A stretch of 64,000 bases of DNA from NCBI GenBank assembly GCA_015680685.1, contig MNCI01013673.1, positions 380,067-444,066 of the forward strand, in the 5' to 3' direction. Below the pieces are notes generated by a model, which ran no database searches, had not been told where the DNA came from, and saw only the letters and a program-made list of their open reading frames with translations. Shown one piece after another: positions 36,738 to 48,650 of this stretch; position 1 is the first letter of the stretch; each line of letters opens with the position of its first letter. Made by a program: the position numbers and the translations under genes. The DNA comes from Gnetum montanum. Taxonomy: Eukaryota > Streptophyta > Gnetopsida > Gnetales > Gnetaceae.

Positions 36738-38269
36738 TGTAGCAACCAAAAATGTTGGCAGCTGGAAAAATGCCAACGGACCATCGGTCACTGACAGTCT
36801 TTACCCCTTTTTCGCGAGAGGGCCATGCTGGATGGGATAGAAACGGGATGCCCTAAACGGTCTGGTCGATCAAACAGGGACTTAGTGGGTGTTAATATAA
36901 CCTTTTGCAATGTGTAATTTGAAAATTGAGACTGATAGCACAAAGTAATGCTTAAATGCAAAATAGATAGAAAATAGTGTAAAATGCAATAGTAAATAGG
37001 GGATAATGTAAAATGCAGTTAGAAAAATGCACTGCTTCGAAGCTATAACCTCGCTCTATCAAGATGGATACAATCGGTTGCATAGTGTTGGGAGGTGCAG
37101 AGATCCTGAGAGTAACCTAGATGTGTAGAGAGAGATGGTGTGTGCTTGAACGTGGGCTCAGTCATCAACAATGCAAAGTGCTACCAAGGTTGTAGAAAAG
37201 AATAGGACAGGATGCCAACTGAAAGCGCTAACTATTTACAAGGTCAAACAGAAAGCTTACAATGCTTGAGATTACAGTGCCAACTTTTTTCTTGTTAGCC
37301 AAAAAAATCGTTAGCTGACTAGATTGCTCAGAAAATTGGAACCTGGACCTTGATGGTCATTGGGGTATTTATAGGGCCTAGGGCACACAAAAGATGTGAT
37401 TTGGACACCACATGCTCTAGGCTTATGCTGACCTATCTATGCTGCACGTGCTAGCATGACCATTGGACGAGCCTGCCATGCTATAATTACAAACCTGCCA
37501 CATCGTAATTACGCTGTCAGAGCAAAGGTGCAATTAGGTGAGGTGCATTAATGTCATGTAATCACTTGCCACATTTTTCTATGCTTTGTAGCGTACCATG
37601 TTTGGTGTGGCATAGCATTTTGTTATGTTGTGCTACACTACGCAGCGTAGCTGTCAGTTTGAAGTGAGAAACTTACATTGTGTCCTACTTCATGCATTAG
37701 AAACCTTTGGAGTGTGCTAACTATTTGTCACATTTTTACTATGCTATACTACACTACGTAGCATATCGTAGCATAGAAACTGGCCTTAGTTGGAAAAACG
37801 TCATCAATCTGCAAATTTTGCCTTTTGCATTACGAAATTTGCAAACTTGTTGATCCCACCCTTTGAGTTGCCTTCTATCACTTTTGCAAAATTTCTACGC
37901 CTCATTGTGCCTTGTAGCTTAGCATAGGGTAGCAACAAACATGACTTGGTTTTGCCAAGTTTTCCACTTTCTGATGGAAGGAGACATTTCCGAAGGACTT
38001 GAAGTCAGGCGAGGGGGCTAATCGTCCAGCTTTGCTACGTTGTGCTATGCTACGTAGCATAGCATAACATAGAACTGTGCTTCTGCAAACATCTTTTAAA
38101 TTTTGCTACGCTACACAGTGTAGCATAGCAAGACTTCTTGACTTAGAAAACTTGCTAAACTGGACAATCTGAACATCAGAGCATCCATCTCCTGAAGAAC
38201 TACCGTAATGCTACACAAATTGCAAAGGCTTGGTGAAGTAGGCATGCCTTCAAATTTTCGGGTGTTTCA
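36738..38269 (-). repeat. 3' LTR of Tat-like element 2
   Basis: Pairs with 55700-57211 end to end; 37160-37320 and 56110-56280 match at roughly nine of ten bases by eye. It contains clusters of near-palindromes built on 'gctacgtagcatagc' at 37600-37770 and 38025-38130. The TATA-like box on the minus strand is 'ccctataaatacccc' at 37364-37376. Confidence 0.9.
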
Positions 38270-38283
38270 TTGGCCCCTCTTTG
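38270..38283 (-). promoter_or_regulatory. Polypurine tract, Tat-like element 2
   Basis: On the minus strand 'aaagaggggccaa' directly precedes the TG of the 3' LTR, like the tract at 16281-16295. Confidence 0.75.
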
Positions 38284-38339
38284 TCGACGTCTAGAGGATG
38301 GGCTCGAGAGACGTTGACAAAGAAAACAAAACACCATAA

Positions 38340-39300
38340 AAGGAACGATGCTAACGTTGCTGCTCGGTGAGTGTCAAGACATCACTTGGCTATGCTTGAG
38401 AGTGTTGCATTGGTTTCCAGGAAAAGGGCAAAGATGAGGTTTAGCAAAGTCCCTTATCGGAGTGCTCATAAGGGACTTGTTCACATTTTCATTAGTACTC
38501 TCGCTAACCTTCGACCTCTTGCAGGACAAGTGTTTCCTTCGAAGGATGAGTTGTGTTACATCCGCGAAGGGTTTTGACCTACCTATAGATGCTTCCCATG
38601 CGGCGAGCTATGTTACAAACATCATGGAATTTACACACTAAAGTAGTCAAGCTAGTTGAGGCACTCACTTCACGATGTCGTAGCACTTGCTACTGTGGCT
38701 TCGACGTGCTTTCAGCTATGCCCTGTAAGCATGACGGAGAGCAAAACAACCACAATGCGAAGTGAGGGCGAAAGTATTACTTGTCGCAGACATTGTTGAA
38801 GCTCTTGGACACCCATGCTAGTGCACAGTGTCCAAAGCAGGAAGGCCAACAATGGCCTTGGTAGCATCGTTGTGGTGGAGCTGGCGTCGATAGCGCCGGG
38901 AGCTGCTATGAGTGCGAATGCTATGGAATCCCTACCAAAGGTATGCATTCTATGTTCAGCTATGGGATTAGCTACCACATAGCTAAACATCGTTTGAGCT
39001 TAGGCATTGGCAGGGGGTTGGAGGATGACAATATTGTGGTTGGGCCACAATACTACTAGACCTCCAGTGGTGGGAACTAGCCAAGGAACTACCGTCAGGG
39101 CAATGGACCATGGTGGCGGTAGGTCTAGAGGGCTAGTGTGATGTCATATGACATCTCTGGAGGGTCAGCATGATGCCAATGGTGGTAGCATTGCATGTGT
39201 TCTAGATCGTGTTCCCAGTGCATCATGAATCATGTTCTGGAGCTGCAACCTCCCACATCCATGTCGGCACTATGCATGCTCATTCGATGTGTACTTGGCA
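38340..39300 (+). pseudogene. Short antisense module before the 3' LTR, element 2
   Basis: Plus-strand (element-antisense) frame at 38371-38577 with 'GQVFPSKDELCYI' near its end. It matches 'GQVFPCQDELCYI' on the antisense strand of element 1 (15720-15680). A possible acceptor 'ccttcgacctcttgcag' at 38507-38523 precedes the conserved block in this copy, so it may be an exon of a spliced transcript. The DNA match continues as 'gatgcttcccatg' at 38588-38600. Beyond 38650 I find no frame shared by both copies. Function unknown. Confidence 0.5.
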
Positions 39301-39334
39301 TGGATGCATGCTAGGGATGTGACACGAACCCAAT

Positions 39335-39610
39335 TTAAGGTCTTAGTAGACCATGTGCTAGTTCAGGATCCCAGCAAACTATTGTGATGCTTTAAGGTCC
39401 CAACAGATCATACATGCCAGTTTAATATCATGGAAGATGTGCCATGCCAGTTTATAGTCATAGTGGACTAGTTGTGCTAGTTCTATGTTGTAGCAGACAG
39501 TTGCTGCCAGTTTATCGTCGTAGTGGATGCTGCTCGTTGCTGCTAGTTTAATGTCATTGCGGACCCTGCTTGATGTTTTTTCCAGTTTAACCTCTTAGTG
39601 GATGGTGCAT
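39335..39610 (+). repeat. Array of TTAAACTAGC-type motifs (border 3, element 2)
   Basis: About eight diverged units, read on the plus strand as 'gctagtttaatgtcattgcgg', 'gccagtttatagtcatagtgg' and similar. They lie between the integrase end and the short antisense module, like 14285-14665. Confidence 0.75.
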
Positions 39611-39624
39611 GGTGTCATTGGCTT

Positions 39625-40830
39625 CATGCTTCATATGTAGTACTGCTTGAGGTATGAGTGATTCACTAGGTTGGCGAACTCGTTGCCTTCCATGTTTGCC
39701 AGCTTGAAGGCTCCATTCCCGAAGGCTTTAGTGACCATGTAAGGGCCTTCCCAGTTAGTTGATAATTTTCTCACATACTCACGGATAGCCTTGAGAATGA
39801 GGTCTCCCTTCTGTACTGGCCATTGATGCGGGTCTGCATGGTGCTTTTGTTGTTTCTTGCTCTGGTAGTGCTCTATGCATCTCTGCATCTACGTGCACTC
39901 CTCCTCTATTGAGTCAAGGTTGATGATCCACAACTCATTGTTCTAGGCTTCACTTACAACATTCGAGAGGATCATCTAGAGTGATGGTACCTACAACTCA
40001 AGAGGCAACACAGCTTCAGATCTATAAACAAGGCTGTAAGGAGTCTTACTTGTTGTGGTTCTGCATGTTTTTTTGTAGGCCCATAGAATGTAGAGGATTT
40101 CCTCAGCCCACGGCCTCTTGCTATTGCCAAGCATTTGCTTTAGCAAGTTGATGATGGACTTATTTGTAGCCTCTTCCTGTCCGTTCGCATATGGGTAGTA
40201 CAGAGAGGAGAATGATTGCTTGATGCTTGGATTGCTACAGAAGGTTCAAGTTTCCGTACTACTAAATTGTGGCCCATTGTCGGTCACAATAGTCATTGGA
40301 AGCCCAAGCCTTATCACGATGTTGTCTAGGATGATATGGCAGATTTTTTGAGACATTGTTTTCCTCAGGGGAATAGCTTCCACCCACTTAGTAAAATACT
40401 CAGTGGCAATGATAATAAAGCTATGCCCTGTGGAGGACTTAGGCATGATAGGTCCTATGAGGTCTAGTCCCCATCATTGGAAAGGCCACGTGATTTGTGT
40501 TGGATGTAGGTCCGTAGGTAAGATGTGTATGAGATTTGCATATCTTTAGCACATGTCACATGTCTTGACTTTTGACAAGTAGTCGCACTCCATGTGAGGC
40601 CAATAGTATCCTAGGCATCTGATTTTCGTAGCCATAGCCCTGGGTGCTATGTGTCCACCGCACAGCCCCTCATGCACTTCATTAACTACCTTCTGCAGCT
40701 GCTCCCCATCCACGCATGTCAGTAATATCCCATCGTAGGAGCGTTGACATATAGCGTCATTCCCTATGAGCATATATTTCTAGGCATGCTCTCGGATCAC
40801 ATCTCTCTAAGCAGATGTCATTCCACGTGG
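39625..40830 (-). pseudogene. Integrase, Tat-like element 2
   Basis: N-terminal HHCC zinc domain at 40773-40546: 'VHEGLCGGHIAP' supplies histidines and 'VKTCDMC' the cysteines. Catalytic core: first aspartate in 'GLDLIGPI' near 40460, second in 'IVTDNGPQF' near 40270, glutamate in 'YANGQEEATNK' near 40180. The C-terminal domain at 39888-39631 has 'KGDLILKAI', 'NWEGPYMV' and 'NHSYLKQYY'. All three acidic residues are readable, so the catalytic set is retained, but stops separate the three domains. It is the last pol module before the border 3 array. Confidence 0.82.
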
Positions 40831-40899
40831 AGGTTCTTAGTGTTGCAGGTAGGTTTTAATGTTAGTCTACCACTCCTGGGTATCCGCAGCACTGATAGA

Positions 40900-41360
40900 G
40901 GTCATGTGTCCTACCTAAGTGATAGGCTCAATACATTCGACAATCACAATTAGAAGACTTGCGAACAAGTGTGGTGGAATGTTTAATGCAAGGGAGGCTA
41001 AGACATCTACCATGATGTTCTCATTACGTGGCACGTGTTGCACATCTATGGTTGCAAATTGCTTAAGCATGCTTTTTTCTAGGTCATAGTGGGGTTGCAA
41101 GTGCATAGCTTTGTAGGTGTAGACCCCAATGATTTGATTTACAACTAGTTGTGAATCACCGCAGATTGCCAAGTGTTTTATGTGTAGTGTTTGGGCAGCC
41201 GAGAGGCCTCTCAGTAGCCCCTCATACTATGCCACATTATTGGTGCAGGGGAATGGAAAATGATAAGTAAATGGGTGCATTTCCCCAAAGGGAAATGTAA
41301 TGACGGCACCTACACTACCTCCTCGCGAGGTTGAAGTGTTGTCAAAGTGTAAAGTAGCTT
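40900..41360 (-). pseudogene. Second (plant-type) RNase H, Tat-like element 2
   Basis: Minus-strand text 'LHFDNTSTSRGGSVGAVI' (about 41355-41300), 'PCTNNVA' followed by 'YEGLLRGLSAAQ' (41250-41200), 'AICGDSQLVVNQI' (41170-41130) and 'IDVQHVPRNENIMVDVLASLA' (41050-40990). This is the RNase HI fold with aspartate, glutamate (here a stop at the usual 'EYE' position), and aspartate positions recognisable. A second RNase H between the gypsy RNase H and integrase is a hallmark of Tat elements and removes RNA from the hybrid. Confidence 0.78.
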
Positions 41361-41449
41361 CTAGGTACGATGGAACAATGTTGATAGTGTCAACATGCTC
41401 ATCTGGGAATTGAGGATCTACGGTTGCGTGGTCGTCGATGGGTGAGGCT

Positions 41450-42940
41450 GTAAGTTGTGTTGCTATGGCTTGACCCTTAGTTGACTATTTTCTTACATAG
41501 TGCAGGTTGAACTCTGCGGTTATTACTTTCCATCAAGCTATCCTACTACTTTCATAAAGGTTATTAGTGATAGCCCGGAGTATGTTGCTTTTTCAAATGA
41601 TGTTGACTACACTGTAAAATAGATAGTACCTCCAATTTTCCAATCCAAACACTAAGGCAAGGTAGTTCCTCTCTACTTCATTATATTTCACCTCATGCTC
41701 TATTAATGCATGACTCAGGTAGTACACTAGTATCTCAAATCCATCGTCTCATTTTTGACATAGCAGTGCTGTAATAGATGTGTTGGAGATGGCAAGGTAG
41801 ATGAAGAAAGGCTTATCCCTTTGTGGCGGATGCACCGTTGGTAGGTGTGAAAGCTCTTCCTTCAAGTCATCAAAGGCTTGTTGACACTGGGTTGTCCATT
41901 GAAAGTCAATCCCTTTCTTTAGAAGATGTTGCATGGGGTGTAACTTGTCAGTCACATTTGCTATAAACCTTCAGATGAAATGTACCCTACCTTGCAAGCC
42001 ACATAACTCCTTAAGGTTTGTAGGAGGTGCCAGGTTGACGATGGCCTTGACTATGTTAGGGTTCACCCTTATTCTGGTCTTTGATACTACAAACCCTAAC
42101 ATGCATCTGATTTTCACACGAAAGACAAAATTCTTATGATTAAGGTGTAGATCATGCATTTGACAACATTTAAGGACTACCCCTAGATTGCATGGGTGAT
42201 TAGGTGCCTCCTTGGACTTGACTGTTATATCATCCACGTAGTCATTTAACGTGTCTAGGATGTAGTCACTGAAGATGTAGGTGATGGCTCGCTGGTAGGT
42301 TGCTCTAGTGTTCTTGAGCCCAAAAGGCATCATGGTGTAACAGAAGGTTCCCCATGGGGTCATGAAGTTCGTTGTTAGCTAATGCTCCGGGTTGATACGA
42401 ATTTGATTGTAGTCAAAAAATCCATCCATGAAGGATAATAGAGCATGACCAGTTGTAGTGTCAATGAGTTGATCAATGCTTGGAAGTGGGAAATCTTCTT
42501 TGATTGTCGCCTTGTTCAAATCCCGAAAGTCTATGTAGATTCGTATTCCTCCCATTTTCTTAGAAACCACGATGATGTTGGACACCCATTCCAAATAATC
42601 AACTACACGGATGAAACCAGCTTGGTATAGCTTGGCGATTTCTTCCCATAGGGCTAGTGCAATTTTCGGTTTGACTTTATGAGCCTTCTTCTTGACTTCC
42701 TTCATGTGCGAGTCAAAGAAGATGTTGTCCTGTATCAGTCTCAGATCTAAACCTGGCATGTTGTTGTACGACCATGCGAAGACTTTGATGTTGTCTTGGA
42801 GAATCTTGGCTACGTTTTCATGTGTTTTCATGTCTAGGAGGGAGCTAAGCTCTAACATTTTTACTTCTCCCTTGGATGTGGTCACAGGCATCTCAACGAG
42901 AGGGTCCTTAGTTACATCCCTAGCCTCTAAATCCAATGTT
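41450..42940 (-). pseudogene. pol: Reverse transcriptase and first RNase H, Tat-like element 2
   Basis: The frame 42936-42379 holds the linker 'DLEARDVTKDPLVE' and RT block 'YIDFRDLNKATIKEDFPLPS'. After a stop, 42363-41971 continues with 'TPWGTFCYTMMPFGLKN', the YVDD motif at 42240-42229 and 'PPTNLKELCGLQGR'. RNase H starts at 41955 ('FQWTTQCQQAFDDLKEEL') and fades by about 41450. With two interruptions it is the best preserved RT in the window. The antisense gene lies immediately upstream of it. Confidence 0.85.
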
Positions 42941-43319
42941 AGAATAGATGCTCGGGCTAGTCTGGGGATGTTTCTAAAGACTCTATGGCACTAGCTGCAA
43001 TTGACCCCTAGTTGATTAGCTCGAGGTTCAGTTTTCTCGCGAGTTTGCCATGTCGACCTGCTAAAGATAAAGGCATTGAAAGATCATGATGGATTTCCAT
43101 TTTCCACCTAACCTATCAAAATAAGACAAAAGCTTGGTTAAGAGGCATCTGTTGGTAGCAATCATGTATAATGAAAACTTGCAAAGCAATGTTAAGATGT
43201 ATTTAGTGAAGTAAGATATAAGGATTAAAATTTTGCTAATTTAAAGTCATGGCAGACTATTATGGCATGGAGATGAAGAGCTGATAAAATAGAAAATGTA
43301 AAACTGTTGATGCAAAAAT

Positions 43320-43500
43320 GTGATGCTGCTAGTTTAGCGTCATTACGGACTACAAATGTATAACAAATCAAAACATGCTAGTTTAAGTTCTTTTCAGACC
43401 GCGAAAGTTGCAACTACGTTGTGGTTTGCTAGTTTAAGGTCTCTTTAGATTGGTAAGAGTGAAACTATGCTATGATTGCTAGTTTAAGGTCTTTTTGGAC
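43320..43500 (+). repeat. Array of TTAAACTAGC-type motifs (border 2, element 2)
   Basis: Four to five units read on plus as 'tgctagtttaaggtcttttt...gacc', 'gctagtttagcgtcattacgg' and similar. They lie just upstream of the antisense gene's promoter region and correspond to 10560-10670. The 43000-43320 stretch holds no recognisable gene. Confidence 0.72.
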
Positions 43501-43675
43501 CAGGATAATTGAAAATATTTTTTTTTATTTTTTGGGAAAGCAAGTCGTTAGCTTGAAGCATGTCAAGGTTTTAATGCTAACAGTGCTACGATGTCATGGT
43601 AAGCATGCTATGCTGTACTATGCACTCCGCATTAAATGGAGAGAGAGAGAAGCAAGTTTCCCTTTTCACCATTAC

Positions 43676-43690
43676 AACCATAAATAGGGA
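43676..43690 (+). promoter_or_regulatory. TATA-like box of the antisense gene
   Basis: 'aaccataaataggga' lies about 150 bases before the ATG at 43836, in an order expected for a plant promoter. A 'gagagagagaga' patch at 43639-43651 is just upstream. No experimental start site is known. Confidence 0.45.
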
Positions 43691-43835
43691 TTAAACCCTG
43701 GTAAGCTTGTCATTCTCACTGTAAGAGCACGAAGCCCATATTCGAAGCACAAGGCAATTTCAGAGTGATTATGCTAATAGTGAGCAAGATAATTTTCTGC
43801 ATAGCAATGAGGAAAATAAATCTACAAGCAGGACG

Positions 43836-46800
43836 ATGGCTCCAAAGAAGGAACGCATGTATTTGGTGCTTGTAAAGGTTGAGGAGGTGAAGCAAACCCT
43901 AGGGCACATGACACAAGTGCACGTCACAGCACAGAAGGACATGCCATTGACCCGGTAGGTTACTATGCTTCCTCTATTTTTCTGCAATTATGTTATCATT
44001 TTTTTCTTTTGTTGTTCTCTACTTTTGTTTTGCATCCTAGTTTTAGCAATTTGTGCTTTCTATCATCATGTTGTTTTGGCCTTTTCATCGCCGTTGTTTC
44101 TATCTTGGCCACGGTGAGTGCATAAACATTATGCCATCATTGCATGCAAGGTTGCTTAAACTACCACCACTGTGTTTGTCATAACCATGGGGGTTCGGGT
44201 AGTTTAAGTTACTTGGCCTTCGAATGGCATGATGTAGGACCCTTAGGAGGGCTAGGCCATGTGTGGTGTGATAGCGTGACACGTGTTCTATAGGCGCATA
44301 TTGTTAATCACCCTATTAGGGTTAATTTCTCTATTGCTACGCTAGGCTATTTTCACTACACTAGCGCTTTCATGTTCGTGCTACACTACATGTGGGAGAG
44401 GGTTATATTACACTATATTCATGGACTACTAAGTATTTCTACGTTGCGTGTGTATTGCACTTAGACATGATGCTAACACTTCTTGGTTGTGTTGTGTAGA
44501 ATGGGGCTAAGTCCAATGCTGATTGTCTTGGAAATTCTCGGGGTCCTATGTCATGTGATCAAACCTATGGCCAATGCTCCTCCTCCCCAGATACATGTGG
44601 GAGAGCAAGGGATTTGGTTCAGAAAAGGGGCCCAGGACTTCCTACAATACCTCCTTAATCACTTTATTGTGATCGTTTGGCCATTCCTAGAGGAGGAAGA
44701 GGTGGCCATCATAACCGAAGCCATATTGCCTAGGGCAAGCCGAGGCATCTTAAGGTTTCTAATGAATGGGGAAATCATGAGTAGGCAAGGAGAAGGATCT
44801 AGTCAAAGCCCCATAGGGTTAAGGCATTTGGCCTGGATCTGGGAAATGCCTAGGTACAACTGCTACCACCTTTACAACATATTATTCGTCGCACGTTATA
44901 TGGAAACATGCTTCCAGAACCCACAGGGAACTATCTACTATGCTGGCAGGTGATTTTTGTAGCCTTGTTCCACTATGTTGTGTGACACTGGCCATATTGG
45001 CCAAATGCTAATAGTGTGTTTGTTACTATGTTCCTCATCAACAAGGATGGGGTTCACAACCTACCGGGTCTGCTGGCTATAGCATAAATAGCCCTACAGG
45101 AGTTCTCTTCTGCTAAAAACCTTCAGGCGGGTGTGATTGGTCAATGCGGGGGTGAATACTACACCTACTTGTACCTATACCTCATTTCCTATGATCAATG
45201 CAATGGGCAGGGTTGGCTGGATGAGGAGTGGGCAGAACCCTTTAAACTTGTCATGGTTGAAAAGGTTTTGGTTGACCTTCCGCCGTTCCTGTTACCATAC
45301 AGACATGGTAGGTCAAACAGTAAGTTTCCCATGGTTAAGTGTCTTTTCAATCTTTGTATTTTCTATGTTTTTATGTTAAAAATTTTTGTGAAACTGTTGT
45401 AGGAGTGAAGAAGCCCCAGGAGGTGACGGTGGTAACCGCCAAGACACAAGGTACAAACATCTACTTCAAATATGGAAAAGTATAATCGAGTAAATGTTGG
45501 ATAAACCATGCAGCTTTGGACTCCTTGGTCCAGAACATCCAAAAGGCTGAGCTTATGGATCTATTCCTGGTCCCAAATCTGAGTGCTCCTACCACTGAGA
45601 TGCTCTCGCTGGTCAAATCCTTTTCCGAAAAGACGGGCCGCTTCTATACATGCATACAAGGAGTGTGGGTGGTCATTGAAATTAATGACCAGCTTTTTGT
45701 GGACCTATTCAGTGTTCCTGTTGATGGCATCCTCATAGGGTTGAAGGGAAAGAAGGAGCTGACCCTTCAGAAGAAGGACATTCAAGAGTGACTATGGATT
45801 ACTCAGGAGCGACAAGGGCTTCCCATGGAGAAGCTTAAAGACAGGCTCGCCAAGGAGATCTACCCTATTTTCAGTGATCACACATTCCCCCAACTTCTTA
45901 CCCAAGGGAAGGTCCTAGGGATTGAGCAAGCTTGGATAATGTATGAGGTCATAGAAGAGGGGACCCATTACAACTGGGCCAACTTTCTATGTAAAGGCTT
46001 GCAGGCCAAAATGTTTAGACTCTATTAGAAATTGGCATCCCATTCCAACATACATTATGCCTTCTACATAGCCTGTCTGAAGCACTTCGTGGAGTTCACG
46101 AGAATGGAGCTTGGGTCATGTGCAATCGTGACCAGATTTCAAGATCGTGGATTTGTCAAATCCTCTAGACCACCTGAGCCCAAGATCCCCCAAAAATAAT
46201 TGAGGAGTCATTCTCTATAACGACTAAGGATCAGGTGGCTCACAATGTTCATGGCCAAGACAACATAGGAGAGGTGCCCCATGCCATAGCTGGTAGTGTG
46301 TCATGGGGGGAATGTCTCATAGCTAAGACCATGCCCAAAAATTTGTAGCAGAAGAGGCCTCCTCTAGCTAAGGAAACCCTTCACATGGAGGAAGAGGAGG
46401 GGCAGAGACTATGGCTTAAACTGTAAAGGATGCAACCCCACATTGGTAAACACTTTTGTCTAATGCTTACTTTGTTATTGCTTGCTATGCTATGCTACGC
46501 TAGGGGGTGTAGGGTAGCATAGCACCTACTTGAGGCTAACTTGTTTTGGACTAATGTAAACATGTTTCTTTGTTGGCAAAGGAAGAAGAATAAGGTGACG
46601 AAGAGGTGTCGACCCCTAAGGCGAGGGCAACAAATAAAGACACGGAGGTCCCAATATTGGAAGAAAGGGCCCCGATCAAGTATACAGGAGCTCCTATTGC
46701 TAAGGTAGGGGCTCTTGTCATTAGGCAGAGTCCTCCTACCAATGAGGAGGGAAATTTTGGAGACAAAGTAGAGTCTCCCTTAAATAAAGAGGGCACTAGT

Positions 46801-48265
46801 TTTTCCAAAGGAAAGGCACCAGCGCATGAAGAAGAGGTTCATACAGACTTGTCAAGGACATCATCCAAGGCTACCACCATCATCTTGCATCAGCAAGAAG
46901 GGAGACTGCAATCGAACACTGGTGAGTTTGGCAATATGTCTAACTTATGACAACCCCTTTTCAATCATTTCTAATATGTTTAGTCATGTGACAAGAACTA
47001 CTGTTGATGCTGCAGGACCCTTTTTGATTTGTGCAGAGTTGTGAGCCCAGATCCCTGACAAGTTTACATTCGTGTAGGGAATCATTGATGACATGATCAA
47101 CCGCCTCTAGCAGGCGGACCCTAATGCGGGTAAGTAGTAATGTTAGGTGCTCTCATGTTATGCTAGAATTCCTTGAGTTTGCTACTTTTTCTATGCTAAC
47201 ATGATTGCTACGCTCTTTGTGTCATGGCAACCTCTCAACTCAAGTGGGACCCAGCATGGCCTTTGAAAGTCAGTGTCGTGCCTACATTCCTACCTGAAGT
47301 GATCAAGGTGTCTCATTGTGCATACGAAAAGGCTTGCAAATGTATTTTCCACTTGGCATGCTCCTTGTGAGAGTATAAGCACATCAACGAGGACATTTGG
47401 AAATGGATTTAAAGAGCTAAGCAAATAGAGGTTGACCTGGTCACCGAGGTGGAGGATCTCAAGTCGAGGAATGAGTTCCTCATAGCCCATGACACTAATA
47501 ATGAGGATTGGTGCACAACTGTAATAGACTACGCTAGTTTTTGGATAGTCACGCATCATAACGTTCAGGCCACCTTCAAAATTATAGAACAACGGATGTA
47601 GATGGACTTGCTATTAATAGAAGTGTCAGGATTTAAAAGATTTTAGTGCCAAGGTTTACGAACGGGGGCAGTCCCAGAAAAACCATAAACACATGTATAA
47701 ATAGGAAAATTCCACCCATTGTAAACTTTATAGGGACGCTACTATGGAGGCATTTATGTATAAAGCATTCATAAATTCCATTGATGCTTCTGAGGCCTAT
47801 GCCAAGTTCAAGGAGCAGGTAAAAGTTATAGAATCTCCTGACCTGAAAGTGGACCTTTCCACAGGAGAGACCACAACTGTCTCCTTTTCTCCTGGATCAC
47901 CAAGGTGGACAACTGTTGAAAGGGAGAGAGCTGTTGTGGACGCTGAACCAAGCAATAGGTGTTAGATGGACATCATGGCAGAGGAGGTCTGGCGCCGCCT
48001 CGGGCTTAGATACCCTTTGAGATGGATGTAGGCCCTTCTCAGGTTAGTTACTTTCTACCATGCTAATGCTTATGCTCTATTGTAGTTTCCATTTGTTGCC
48101 CTAGCTGACCGCTTCACTCATGCGATGTAGGCTCCAAATGAGGACGCAAGGCTTGTAGAGGAAGGGAATGAAAAATCAGCAGAGGACAATGCAAGGGAAG
48201 GTGATGCAAAAGGAAATGATGTAGAAACGAAATGCAAAGATGATGCGAATAGAGACAACCCATGA
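43836..48265 (+). pseudogene. Antisense split gene between protease and RT, element 2
   Basis: Runs opposite to the retrotransposon. Proposed exons: 43836-43954, 44500-44949, 45015-45307, 45403-45450, 45514-46445, 46582-46921, 47016-47129, about 47245-47600, about 47745-48042 and 48131-48265. Borders are GT/AG and phases agree from exon 1 to 5, and again 6 to 7 and at the last border. Exon 2 encodes 'GIWFRKGAQDFLQYLLNHF'; exon 5 'KAELMDLFLVPNL' and 'FCVDLFSVP'-like text; exon 6 is proline- and glutamate-rich; exon 8 has a coiled-coil-like 'DLVTEVEDLKSRNEF'; the last exon is acidic and ends at TGA 48263. A few stops, a frame slip near 46193 and unresolved phases into exons 6 and 8 make it a pseudogene or nearly one. 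I do not recognise the family. Confidence 0.7.
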
Positions 48266-48352
48266 CAACATGGGATTTTTTTTATTTTTTTTGGAATTTT
48301 GAATTTTTTTATAACAAATTTTGCAAACATTGTTTAAAAGACAATAGTTTTG

Positions 48353-48358
48353 AATAAA
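48353..48358 (+). promoter_or_regulatory. Poly(A) signal of the antisense gene
   Basis: AATAAA about 90 bases after the proposed stop, following a T-rich stretch. Position and strand fit the antisense gene. Confidence 0.5.
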
Positions 48359-48454
48359 GAAAAGAGGATTTTCTGAAATAGAAATTGATTCTACACTAAC
48401 TTATGCATTGCATACATGCTACATTTTGTATAAAATGTTCATGCTTTCATCTAC

Positions 48455-48650
48455 TAGTTTTAGACCATTTCGATCCATTGCTAGTTTTAGGCCATTTCGG
48501 GTCTTTGCATAACATGCCAAAGAGATGATATGTTAACAACTTGAACAATGGCTAATTGGTAACTTATGCTAGTTTTAGGCCATTTCGGGCCATAGTGTAG
48601 CATAGTTTTAGGCCATTTCGGGCCATAGAATAGCATGCCAAAAGGATGGT
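48455..48650 (+). repeat. Array of TTAAACTAGC-type motifs (border 1, element 2)
   Basis: Four to five copies of 'gctagttttaggccatttcggg' on the plus strand, spaced 27-90 bases. This array is more homogeneous than the others. It lies between the antisense gene's 3' end and the protease, as 4930-5110 does in element 1. Confidence 0.78.

Noticed and set aside
38712-38990. 92-codon minus-strand frame near the 3' LTR of element 2 as a sense accessory ORF
   Set aside because: No matching frame in element 1 at the corresponding place; the conserved reading there is on the other strand.
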